From contig NC_090288.1 in the NCBI RefSeq assembly GCF_037392515.1, forward strand, positions 56,095,673 through 56,159,672: a stretch of 64,000 bases of DNA, in the 5' to 3' direction. A model generated the notes under the pieces. The model was given only the letters and a program-made list of their open reading frames with translations, was not told the origin of the DNA and did not search any database. The DNA comes from Haliotis asinina. Its lineage: Eukaryota; Mollusca; Gastropoda; Lepetellida; Haliotidae. The translations under genes were made by a program, and so were the position numbers. This document shows, one piece after another, positions 7,831 through 14,789 of this stretch. Each line of letters starts with the position of its first letter. The stretch's first letter is position 1.

Positions 7831-9058
7831 TGTCTATATTAAGTTGCGCGTCCATAATAACATACAGATATAATTTCAACTTACCAGCGGGTTGAGCCTT
7901 CTTAGTAATCTGGATGGTTATCCCTTCGCTGCCGTTATCTATACGGCGCCCGCTACCGTGCAGTTTATCATCATCCGTGGATCGCATGTCCAACCATAGG
8001 GCGTACTTGGTGGTCAGGTATTCACCGATCTGCACGGAGCCTAGGTCCAGGTCCTTTGTTATATAATGTGAGGTCCCCACTGGTAGCTTTTTTATCTCAT
8101 CCCACTGCTGGTGTGGTCTCATACCATGACTGAACAGCTGGTTGGGCACACCCTCGATGGTCACTTCCACCTTTTCAATCTCGGGGTTGAAAAACTTCTC
8201 ACTGTCCCTCCGGAATGGCTCGTAATCCTCCACGGGAACGACCAGGATACCTTTCATCGATCGCGCCGGCACGTTCAGGTTGATATTCCACACAGTGTCG
8301 CTCTTATCTCGCACGACTGATCTATGTCTCAGTACGCGATCGTACAGGATAGCCATCTTCCCAGAGTACTGGCTTCGAACCTGCCTGGCCAGCTCCGGGC
8401 TAGTGACCATGTCGAACTCCAGAGAGATGTTGTCTATGGCATAACTGGCCTCATCACCGTTCGGCGTACTCACTACTTTGCTATAATCGTTAAACGTGAG
8501 CTCGTATTCGAGCCTATCACCCAGCGCGGCCTGGTAAAACGGCGCGTGTCCCGTGAGCAACTCGAAGTCGAGCGGCACGCAGAATCGATTCCCGTATGCT
8601 CGAGCGATGGCCTTTTCACCGTCCGATAGCTTGTCTAGCTGGTCTGGCGTGAAGGCATACCCTATGCGCGACCGGGTTGATTTGCTGATACCCTGGTACA
8701 CATCATTGACTCGTTCTCCCTCGCTTTTCCAGAGATCCCCGTAGCAGTGAAACACGTCGCTGTCGTCAATACTCAGCACTTCGTTACCGCTGATCTTGAC
8801 GGTCGTTTTCTTGATGATAGCTCGACCCACGTTCCGCACTAGCTCGCGTTTGTCGTTGTCGGAGGTCAACGTGATATTGAACGCCAGTCGAACAGTGCCT
8901 GGTACAATGAGGTCATTCTCACCAAGGTTTGGAAATCTAACCAGCAGAGTTTGATTCTGGTCTATCTTGCTGGGATTGTTGGTGATGGTCACCGACTGGC
9001 GCACGGCTCTGGCGCCTAATGGCTCTCTTCTGAAAGGATCTAATTTTCTACTGTACAT
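7802..9058 (-). CDS. MCP: Polinton major capsid protein (double jelly-roll)
   Basis: 418 residues, beta-rich through the whole length with few helices (VRQSVTITNNPSKI, LVRFPNLGENDLIVPGTV, LEYELTFNDYSKVV, VEVTIEGVPNQLF, LYLYVIMDAQLNI). Size, position beside the packaging ATPase and the pattern of an N-terminal and a C-terminal beta sandwich fit the hexon-like double jelly-roll capsid protein of Polintons and adintoviruses. It would form the pseudo-hexameric capsomers. The start codon follows an AT-rich stretch (TTTATATATAACA). The family call rests on recognition of the overall pattern, not on a search. Confidence 0.8.
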   Translation of the reverse strand: MYSRKLDPFRREPLGARAVRQSVTITNNPSKIDQNQTLLVRFPNLGENDLIVPGTVRLAFNITLTSDNDKRELVRNVGRAIIKKTTVKISGNEVLSIDDSDVFHCYGDLWKSEGERVNDVYQGISKSTRSRIGYAFTPDQLDKLSDGEKAIARAYGNRFCVPLDFELLTGHAPFYQAALGDRLEYELTFNDYSKVVSTPNGDEASYAIDNISLEFDMVTSPELARQVRSQYSGKMAILYDRVLRHRSVVRDKSDTVWNINLNVPARSMKGILVVPVEDYEPFRRDSEKFFNPEIEKVEVTIEGVPNQLFSHGMRPHQQWDEIKKLPVGTSHYITKDLDLGSVQIGEYLTTKYALWLDMRSTDDDKLHGSGRRIDNGSEGITIQITKKAQPAGKLKLYLYVIMDAQLNIDNGRFVQAIY

Positions 9059-9091
9059 TGTTATATATAAATAAAATATATTTTAATACTA
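9059..9091. promoter_or_regulatory. AT-rich divergent spacer beside the capsid gene
   Basis: About 33 bp, almost all A/T, with TATATATAA and AAATATATTTTAA blocks between the major capsid gene (-) and the rightward gene (+). It is likely a compact divergent promoter, by analogy with 11,405-11,433. Confidence 0.5.
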
Positions 9092-9177
9092 ATGGATGAA
9101 GACATAGATATGACGGAGATGCCGGGCGCTAGTGCCAGGCATCTGATGAGCAGGAGACCTCATTTACTAGTTCACCA

Positions 9178-10257
9178 TTGAACCAAGAACTTTTGGCAAC
9201 AACGGTAGATGATTATTACGAAAGTTTAAGAAGTGATAAATACTACGTTGATCCACAGGGCCGATACCTTGATAATTTTTTTATTGATACAAAGGGTGTT
9301 CTACGCCTTAAGTCTAAACCAGAGGTTGACCTCGTTAACAAGCGCAATAAAAAACCACTGGCCTTGTCAACTCTAGCCAGACGCCATGGTGTCGAATTTA
9401 TCCGTGAACATCTAAACATGCATGATTACGTTGGTGCAATACCTAAGGCCGTTGTTGAAGATCTGCAAGCTACCAGATCCCACCTCACCACTAGAGATGA
9501 AATGACACCACAGCGTGCTACAGAAGCCTCGGACAGCATAGAAAAACTGTTGAGCACCTACTGGGACAAACCGTTACCGGGGTTTGACTTTCCGGTAAGG
9601 GAACTGCACGGCTTAGACGAAGCCGTGAAACGCGTGCGTGGAGAACTCGTGAACAACATGGGGAAACTGAACGAAATCGATGAGCACATCGCTAAGGAAA
9701 AAACCAAACTCAACGAAACTGAAAACGATGATATGAAGCGTCGTATCAATGAACGACTACGTGATTTAGAAGACGAGAGACGTACACGATTGGAAGCCGC
9801 TTCCTCGAATCGTGAACAGCTTCGATCCCAGATCAGTCGCATTCGGGAAACAATCGATAGAATACTGAACGAGGATACAACTTTAGCCAACAGGATTCGG
9901 ATATTGTTCCGGGAGCAAGGGATCACCATCGCCAGCATTCTGACTGCATTGGGTTTCATCATATCAACCCTGGTGGTGTCACTGGTGGGGGGAACCCCCA
10001 CACCCCCCACACCTGGCGGCGGGGGAACTCCAAGTGGCGGTGGGGTTAAAGACTGGATAAAAAAACTCGGGGAAGGCCTAGCTAAACTAGCTGGTAAAGC
10101 CGCCGAAGCCCTTCCCGGCATCCTGGGTAGCATCGTCTCGTGGTTGTTGGGCGCTCTGGCTAAAACTGCCATGTGGCTCAGTCAAAACATGTGGGCAGTC
10201 ATCATCGCCGTGGCGGGTCTGGTGTACGTAGCGGCTAAGAAATCTTTAACCAAATAA
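9178..10257 (+). CDS. Coiled-coil membrane protein with GGTPTPP linker (Polinton)
   Basis: The recognisable frame covers about 359 residues; the N-terminal limit is approximate. Residues about 145-240 are a long charged coiled coil (LNEIDEHIAKEKTKLNE..., LRDLEDERRTRLEAA). A transmembrane helix follows (ILTALGFIISTLVVSLVGG), then a Gly/Pro/Thr linker (GGTPTPPTPGGGG), an amphipathic region (WIKKLGEGLAKLAGKAAEAL) and two further hydrophobic helices (GSIVSWLLGAL, MWAVIIAVAGLVYVA). I have seen this layout in other animal Polintons but know no proven role. A membrane-active virion protein is inference. Its 3' end overlaps the end of the convergent 389-aa gene. Confidence 0.75.
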   Translation: MNQELLATTVDDYYESLRSDKYYVDPQGRYLDNFFIDTKGVLRLKSKPEVDLVNKRNKKPLALSTLARRHGVEFIREHLNMHDYVGAIPKAVVEDLQATRSHLTTRDEMTPQRATEASDSIEKLLSTYWDKPLPGFDFPVRELHGLDEAVKRVRGELVNNMGKLNEIDEHIAKEKTKLNETENDDMKRRINERLRDLEDERRTRLEAASSNREQLRSQISRIRETIDRILNEDTTLANRIRILFREQGITIASILTALGFIISTLVVSLVGGTPTPPTPGGGGTPSGGGVKDWIKKLGEGLAKLAGKAAEALPGILGSIVSWLLGALAKTAMWLSQNMWAVIIAVAGLVYVAAKKSLTK

Positions 10258-11404
10258 GTCCCAAAGTTACCCCACCAACCACCAGGGCCGTTTTATTATC
10301 AATATGCTCCTGATAGGAGGCCTGAATATGGGGGGCCACCTCCTGTGGTGTTGGTTGAACTTTAGGCTCCGGGGGCGGCGCAACTATACCCGTTTCACGT
10401 GGTGGGATGTGTGGGATATAGGGGGCGTTAATATCGGGGTTGATACCCAACTTTTGACCCGCCGTGGCTATGACTATTTTGTTGTTATAACCCACCACTT
10501 TTTTTACTCTCAGTTGCATATCACTCGGAGCCATGTACAGCCCCACGCCGAACACGTAATTGACTTTCGATCTGGCGTATTCTAACACGTTTTGGTAACG
10601 GTCGATAGCCCGCGGGATATCAACTGGAGCATTGATAGCATCATCAACGTTGGCAACGAACTGTGTCTGAGCGTCGTAAGCAGTTCCCTTACCTAGGATG
10701 TTGGAACGCGTCATCGACTGCGCACCCAACAGCGCCCACACGTACGTTCGAATCGAGTCGTTCAAGCGTATTGTACCAGCACGAGTGAATTCTTTCGATG
10801 TTTTTGAGATCATTTTAGTCCAGGCTGTGGCTGCATCAGGATTGATTTGCTTTATACAGCTGACATGGATCTTTTCATTCGTTGTGGGGCCTGTAAATGT
10901 ATGTTTGCTTGGGTTGTATGAACCATCTTTAGAACCGGCCCTATATGTTCCGGACCTGTAGAAGTACACGAGAACTATACCGAGACCATGGTTCACACCA
11001 GGAAGGCGAAAGTCTTTATTCGTTGGAATCTCAAACTCCCCACAAATACGTTCATAAGCGCGTCTATCATAGCCGTTATTCGTCATACTCCACCCTATAT
11101 CTTGGGGAAGAGGGGCCTTTATTTCCTTCAATATTCGTCTCGTTTGATAATAAATATGAAACAAAATAACCGCCTTACTCAGTTCGTCTATACCGTAGTC
11201 TGGTGTCACACCCGACCCTGTCGTCGCACACCACACAGCAAAGTTGAGTTGGTTCTGCCAAAACTGCATTGGGTTTTGATTCCAGTTTACCACCGCCTGA
11301 TCGTTATTAACGGACACGATATAGTTTTCAAAGATATCAATAAAGGTTGTTTTAAACCCCGTACCATCTGCATTCACCACGATTTTCAAGTGTGCTAAAT
11401 CCAT
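10235..11404 (-). CDS. Conserved-looking Polinton protein with C-terminal anchor, 389 aa
   Basis: A soluble mixed alpha/beta body of about 340 residues, a Pro-rich spacer (VAPPPEPKVQPTPQE) and one C-terminal hydrophobic helix (TALVVGGVTLGLIWL). It is one of only two genes in the right half that run leftward, and it is divergently paired with the penton-like gene across a 29-bp promoter. I do not recognise the fold. Size and shared promoter suggest a structural or assembly protein made together with the minor capsid protein. Confidence 0.65.
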   Translation of the reverse strand: MDLAHLKIVVNADGTGFKTTFIDIFENYIVSVNNDQAVVNWNQNPMQFWQNQLNFAVWCATTGSGVTPDYGIDELSKAVILFHIYYQTRRILKEIKAPLPQDIGWSMTNNGYDRRAYERICGEFEIPTNKDFRLPGVNHGLGIVLVYFYRSGTYRAGSKDGSYNPSKHTFTGPTTNEKIHVSCIKQINPDAATAWTKMISKTSKEFTRAGTIRLNDSIRTYVWALLGAQSMTRSNILGKGTAYDAQTQFVANVDDAINAPVDIPRAIDRYQNVLEYARSKVNYVFGVGLYMAPSDMQLRVKKVVGYNNKIVIATAGQKLGINPDINAPYIPHIPPRETGIVAPPPEPKVQPTPQEVAPHIQASYQEHIDNKTALVVGGVTLGLIWLKIS

Positions 11405-11433
11405 ATTATAATATATAATTCATATATTATAAT
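11405..11433. promoter_or_regulatory. 29-bp bidirectional promoter made of an inverted repeat
   Basis: The whole space between two divergent start codons is a near-palindrome: ATTATAATATAT at the left and its exact inverse ATATATTATAAT at the right, with AATTC between. Each arm puts TATAAT-like DNA directly next to an ATG, so transcripts would have almost no leader, or initiation must lie further inside the genes. Confidence 0.75.
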
Positions 11434-12087
11434 ATGTACATAACACTTCCAGGAATAACGAGCGGTGAGGCCGTTCAGCTGACGCACGCGATCGATAACA
11501 CGTCAGGTCAACTCGAAGTCGCACTCTGCGATATCACCTACCTACCGCAATGGACTAACATCAACGCCAGCAACAATAAGCTGTTCGTCAGTGGAACTCG
11601 CAGTCAGATAACTGACGGCTACTACAGCGTGTGCTCTCTAAACGACGAGGTCTTCAAACCCCTGGGAGCCGAACTCAAGATGAACGACTCAAACGGCACA
11701 GTGGTGTTAATCAACAACGGAAGAACCTCCTTGAGGCTCGGCCGACCATTAGCGAGGATACTCGGTATGTCTCCTGACGAGATAAAACCAACAACAACCG
11801 TCACAGGTACGAAGTTACCCGACCTAGTACCGTACCGAGAGCTGTACATTCATCTCGGTCAGGTGAGCACAACGTACAACATTCAAGGAGGTCACCCTTC
11901 CACTATACTGAGAGCAGTGCCGGTGAAAACTGAGAAATACAACGACGGTAGAACCGAGTCGTTTTCACCACGGCAGTATAAGAGATTAACCCAGGGCAAC
12001 ATACCTGAGCTGATAATATCGGTGTTAGATATAAATCATAATCCTGTAAATATAGGATACCTCAGCTTAACGCTTCATGTAAAATGA
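11434..12087 (+). CDS. PY: Polinton minor capsid protein (penton-like, single jelly-roll)
   Basis: 217 residues with the feature order of the PY/penton family: an N-terminal strand (MYITLPGITSG), early strand motif LEVALCDITYLPQW, the ITDGYYSVCSLNDEV segment that matches the 'IPDGYY...eLn' signature of these proteins, a central RLGRPLARILGM segment, LYIHLGQVSTTYNI, and a C-terminal strand pair ending IGYLSLTLHVK. In related elements this protein forms the capsid vertices. The stop overlaps the start of the next gene by 4 bp, which suggests a co-expressed capsid/fibre block. The call is from pattern recognition. Confidence 0.8.
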   Translation: MYITLPGITSGEAVQLTHAIDNTSGQLEVALCDITYLPQWTNINASNNKLFVSGTRSQITDGYYSVCSLNDEVFKPLGAELKMNDSNGTVVLINNGRTSLRLGRPLARILGMSPDEIKPTTTVTGTKLPDLVPYRELYIHLGQVSTTYNIQGGHPSTILRAVPVKTEKYNDGRTESFSPRQYKRLTQGNIPELIISVLDINHNPVNIGYLSLTLHVK

Positions 12088-12992
12088 CCAGCGCACAAGG
12101 GCCCGGAGTTAAAAAATGCGTCAATATCGGGCTCTCCGACCTTGGAGACATGCGCGGTTTCGACGCTCCCGGAGTAGATGGTAAATCGTACGCCTTGCAA
12201 CTGAAAAACAACATTTACAAACGCGTTGAAATCCCCTCCGGTGGAACCCTAAGTGATATAGTAGATACCACAAGAGCAACAGTCAACACTAAGTACACCC
12301 TTGTCAACACCGGTAATAACTGGATAATATACCCATCGTTCGGGGGTAAACTGTTCGACTTAGACGATGTTGAGAGCACTACCGTCGCCCGAAACAAGCC
12401 ATATATGCTCGTCTTCACCGAAGATGACAAGTGGGTGTTGTTACCCGATAACGACTGGTTTCTCAATATTAGACTCGTCTCCCCTTACGTGTTTACTGAT
12501 AACAAAGACAACCACCTAAACAAAGTCGTGAACAATGGAACCCTGCTCGTGGCTTACGTCCCAACTCAGAGACGTAGCGTAGTCGTCAGCCCAGTCAACA
12601 CTATGGCAGCCCACATGCTATTGAGTAAACTGACCATACAAAACGTGACATTGCAGTTGGTGTCTGAATTCGAAGGCGTGGTTAAGATACTAGAGAGTCT
12701 ACCGGCAAACTCAACACTGATCATCAAAGTCTACCTAGGGGAACCATCGGGGAATGATGTCGAGATCGTGAAGGGGATCAAACTCGGGTGGGTGAAACAA
12801 CACCAGTATCAAGTTTGCAACGTTTACGTGCGGGTGGGTGTTGGAGCCGACACCAGTATGGAGGGGGTCAACGTGTTCGTGGAAAACAAGATATCACTAA
12901 CCAAGATCTTCCTGCCTAACAACATACACTTCATGGGTATGAAGTTAACTCCTGAATTATTATCAAAAAACCAGTTGGAAATTATATCGTAA
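12084..12992 (+). CDS. Putative fibre-like protein A (Polinton)
   Basis: 302 residues. The N-terminal 45 residues (LSDLGDMRGFD..., YALQLKNNIYKRVEIP) match the next gene's N-terminus (LNDLGDTEGFD..., YILHFKDNVYRRVPLP). The rest diverges but keeps an LNIRLVSPYVF / LINLTFTSPYI block and a similar end, and is beta-rich. The C-terminal pattern (strand, then LTPELLSKNQL) recalls laminin-G/concanavalin-like domains. A shared short tail joined to a variable beta domain, placed right after the penton-like gene, is what a vertex-anchored attachment fibre would look like. Function is inference. Confidence 0.65.
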   Translation: MTSAQGPGVKKCVNIGLSDLGDMRGFDAPGVDGKSYALQLKNNIYKRVEIPSGGTLSDIVDTTRATVNTKYTLVNTGNNWIIYPSFGGKLFDLDDVESTTVARNKPYMLVFTEDDKWVLLPDNDWFLNIRLVSPYVFTDNKDNHLNKVVNNGTLLVAYVPTQRRSVVVSPVNTMAAHMLLSKLTIQNVTLQLVSEFEGVVKILESLPANSTLIIKVYLGEPSGNDVEIVKGIKLGWVKQHQYQVCNVYVRVGVGADTSMEGVNVFVENKISLTKIFLPNNIHFMGMKLTPELLSKNQLEIIS

Positions 12993-13002
12993 TAGTATAA
13001 TA

Positions 13003-13677
13003 ATGACCAGTCATCGTCCCAACACTACGCTTAACGACCTAGGAGATACGGAGGGATTCGATCAGCCTGGTGAGGAAGATGAATTATACATCCTGCACTT
13101 CAAAGACAACGTGTACAGACGGGTGCCGTTACCAGATTTAAAAGAGCCCAAATGGCTGATCAACTTAACATTCACCTCACCTTATATCACATTAAATAAT
13201 GGGGTTGTCTCTAAGATTAAGAACAACGGTATCTGGGCCGGGGATTTCATTCCGGAGAATACATTAGTACACATAGCATCTACTGGTTACGAAAAAAAGG
13301 GGTTAAGTGCTTATCCAAACAATAAATTAACATTTAGCAGTAATCTTGATAGAATATCCTCCCCTTTCACCCTCATCATAGAAGTCTTCTTTACGTCTTT
13401 ATTCCATGGAACCTCCCCAATAGTACACCAAATTTTACCCGGGGTGTCAATACGCTGGTCTTACATAGACCAATATTGTCGTATTGTTATACAACGGGAT
13501 ACCACGGGTCCTATAAACCACTTAATAAGCCTCCGTGGGGTTTCTATTACAACAGGAAATTCTATTAGCCTCTCACCTATTGCCCTGACTAGTAGTCTAG
13601 AACTTGTAGACTTCAAATTCATTGATAGATTTTTAACTGAAACCCAATTAAAATATCTTTCAAAATATACATTATAG
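13003..13677 (+). CDS. Putative fibre-like protein B, paralogue of the preceding gene
   Basis: 224 residues and shorter than its paralogue: it lacks the about 70-residue segment that follows the N-terminal tail there. It shares the tail (LNDLGDTEGFDQPG), the LINLTFTSPYI block and a C-terminal FIDRFLTETQLKYLSK segment that resembles the end of LamG/ConA-like lectin domains. The gene is preceded by AATAGTATAATA directly before the ATG. The copies are clearly paralogous but far diverged, so the duplication is much older than this insertion. Confidence 0.65.
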   Translation: MTSHRPNTTLNDLGDTEGFDQPGEEDELYILHFKDNVYRRVPLPDLKEPKWLINLTFTSPYITLNNGVVSKIKNNGIWAGDFIPENTLVHIASTGYEKKGLSAYPNNKLTFSSNLDRISSPFTLIIEVFFTSLFHGTSPIVHQILPGVSIRWSYIDQYCRIVIQRDTTGPINHLISLRGVSITTGNSISLSPIALTSSLELVDFKFIDRFLTETQLKYLSKYTL

Positions 13678-13678
13678 G

Positions 13679-14296
13679 ATGGGTCTGTACCCAGTCGTAG
13701 AGGAAGTAGCGAAGACGCTGGAAACCGTAGATGGGTTCCGCTTGAGGCAGTTATGTGATGTGAAACGCCAACTAGAACAAGACCGTGACACGCGGAAAGC
13801 ACTATGTAAAAAGTATAATAGAGCTTTCAATATCGTGGACGGGGCTGACACTACCCTTATGGCAACCAGCATGGGACTAGGGGCGGCAGGTGTTGGGTTG
13901 TTGGCTACCATCGTGGCTGCACCTATAGTGCTAGGTATTGAAATAACGGCAGGGGTGGCAGGGTTGGCAGGGTTGGCGCTTAAGTTAGTATCACGCAGAC
14001 TGCATCGTAAGGCATTGAAACACGACGAGATCAGGGTTCTGGCCGAAGCAAAGCTCAACACAGTGAGTGAGCGTATTTCCACGGCACTCTCTGATAGTAA
14101 GATCTCAGAAGAGGAGTTTCGTTCAATCCTCTCTGAACTCACAAAATATAACGGAATGAAACAAGATATTCGGTCCAAGTCTCGTAAGTCTGCTATCAGC
14201 GAGGACGAGAAAAAAAAGTACATAGAACAGGGGATACAAAAAGCCCAGCAAGCCTTTATTACGAACACCAAAGTGATCGTAGGCGGTTCACATTAA
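13679..14296 (+). CDS. 205-aa Polinton protein with a central hydrophobic region
   Basis: Residues 1-50 are charged and helical (VDGFRLRQLCDVKRQLEQDR). Residues about 60-100 are a long Gly/Ala/Leu-rich hydrophobic stretch (MGLGAAGVGLLATIVAAP, ITAGVAGLAGLALKL) able to form one or two membrane helices, and the last 100 residues are helical and basic. I have seen the N-terminal pattern in other animal Polintons but know no role. The gene sits last before the right TIR, one base after the previous stop, with ATACATTATAGG ahead of the ATG. Confidence 0.7.
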   Translation: MGLYPVVEEVAKTLETVDGFRLRQLCDVKRQLEQDRDTRKALCKKYNRAFNIVDGADTTLMATSMGLGAAGVGLLATIVAAPIVLGIEITAGVAGLAGLALKLVSRRLHRKALKHDEIRVLAEAKLNTVSERISTALSDSKISEEEFRSILSELTKYNGMKQDIRSKSRKSAISEDEKKKYIEQGIQKAQQAFITNTKVIVGGSH

Positions 14297-14315
14297 ACTG
14301 TTTCATCGATATAAA

Positions 14316-14402
14316 CGTGACATAGGCCGCCAACTTTTTGTAGTAGGGGTAATAGTAACGGCCCAACCAAAGCCTTAGTTAGTAGAGACTTTTTTTAAAA
14401 AA
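14316..14402 (-). repeat. Degenerate extra copy of the Polinton end, inside the right TIR
   Basis: This stretch (CGTGACATAGGCCGCCAACTTTTTGTAGTAGGGGT... to TAGAGACTTTTTTT) repeats, in the same orientation, the outer part of the right TIR at about 14,647-14,765. It is much more diverged than the TIR itself and lacks the palindrome and last bases. It looks like an older right end left inside a newer, longer one. Confidence 0.8.
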
Positions 14403-14409
14403 GTGGGAT

Positions 14410-14789
14410 CCAGATAGGGCCCTAGTGAGGTATCTATACCAGCCGGGGGAACACGAGGGTGATAGCCGTAAGCGAGCCACCGATCCTATATGGTCAGTCA
14501 AAACTTACAACATAGATAAAGTGGATATGAAAGCCGACGAACCTAACTTGTACTACTTGAGGGATGGGCCGGGTAGGGGGTTTGTAAGAGAAGAATTATT
14601 GATCGTACCGTACGGCACAGTGTTACCTCCTACCAACACACGGTAAACGTGACATAGGCACGCCAACTTTTTTGTAGTAGGGGTAATAATAGCAAGAGCT
14701 AAGGGTCCAACCAAAGCCTTATTTACTAAATAAGGCTTTGTAGAGACTTTTCTTGAAAGTGAGCCAAAACCCCTATTCCCTATACTACT
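14410..14789 (-). repeat. Right terminal inverted repeat of the Polinton
   Basis: Inverse of 370-740. It contains a second copy of the integrase 3' coding end (the open frame at 14,425-14,646), which has no start of its own and is not a separate gene. Confidence 0.95.

Larger units (their letters stand above)
370..14789. mobile_element. Polinton/Maverick element, about 14.4 kb, nearly whole
   Basis: The ends are AGTAGTATAGGG and its inverse CCCTATACTACT, the AG...CT ends usual for Polintons. The bases GAATG(A) lie on both sides (365-370 and 14,790-14,795), consistent with the 6-bp target duplication of the family; the repeat nature of the site leaves one base of ambiguity at the left end. 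Parts in order: TIR, integrase (-), family B polymerase (-), five small genes (-), packaging ATPase (-), major capsid (-), coiled-coil membrane protein (+), 389-aa protein (-), penton-like minor capsid (+), two fibre-like paralogues (+), 205-aa membrane protein (+), TIR. I recognise no maturation protease gene. The TIRs differ by one substitution and one short length difference, so the insertion is young. It is a fossil with roughly two or three breaks. Confidence 0.95.

Noticed and set aside
14425-14646. Open frame matching the integrase C-terminus at the right end of the Polinton
   Set aside because: It is the copy of the integrase 3' end that lies within the TIR, with no start or catalytic core. 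Not a separate gene.
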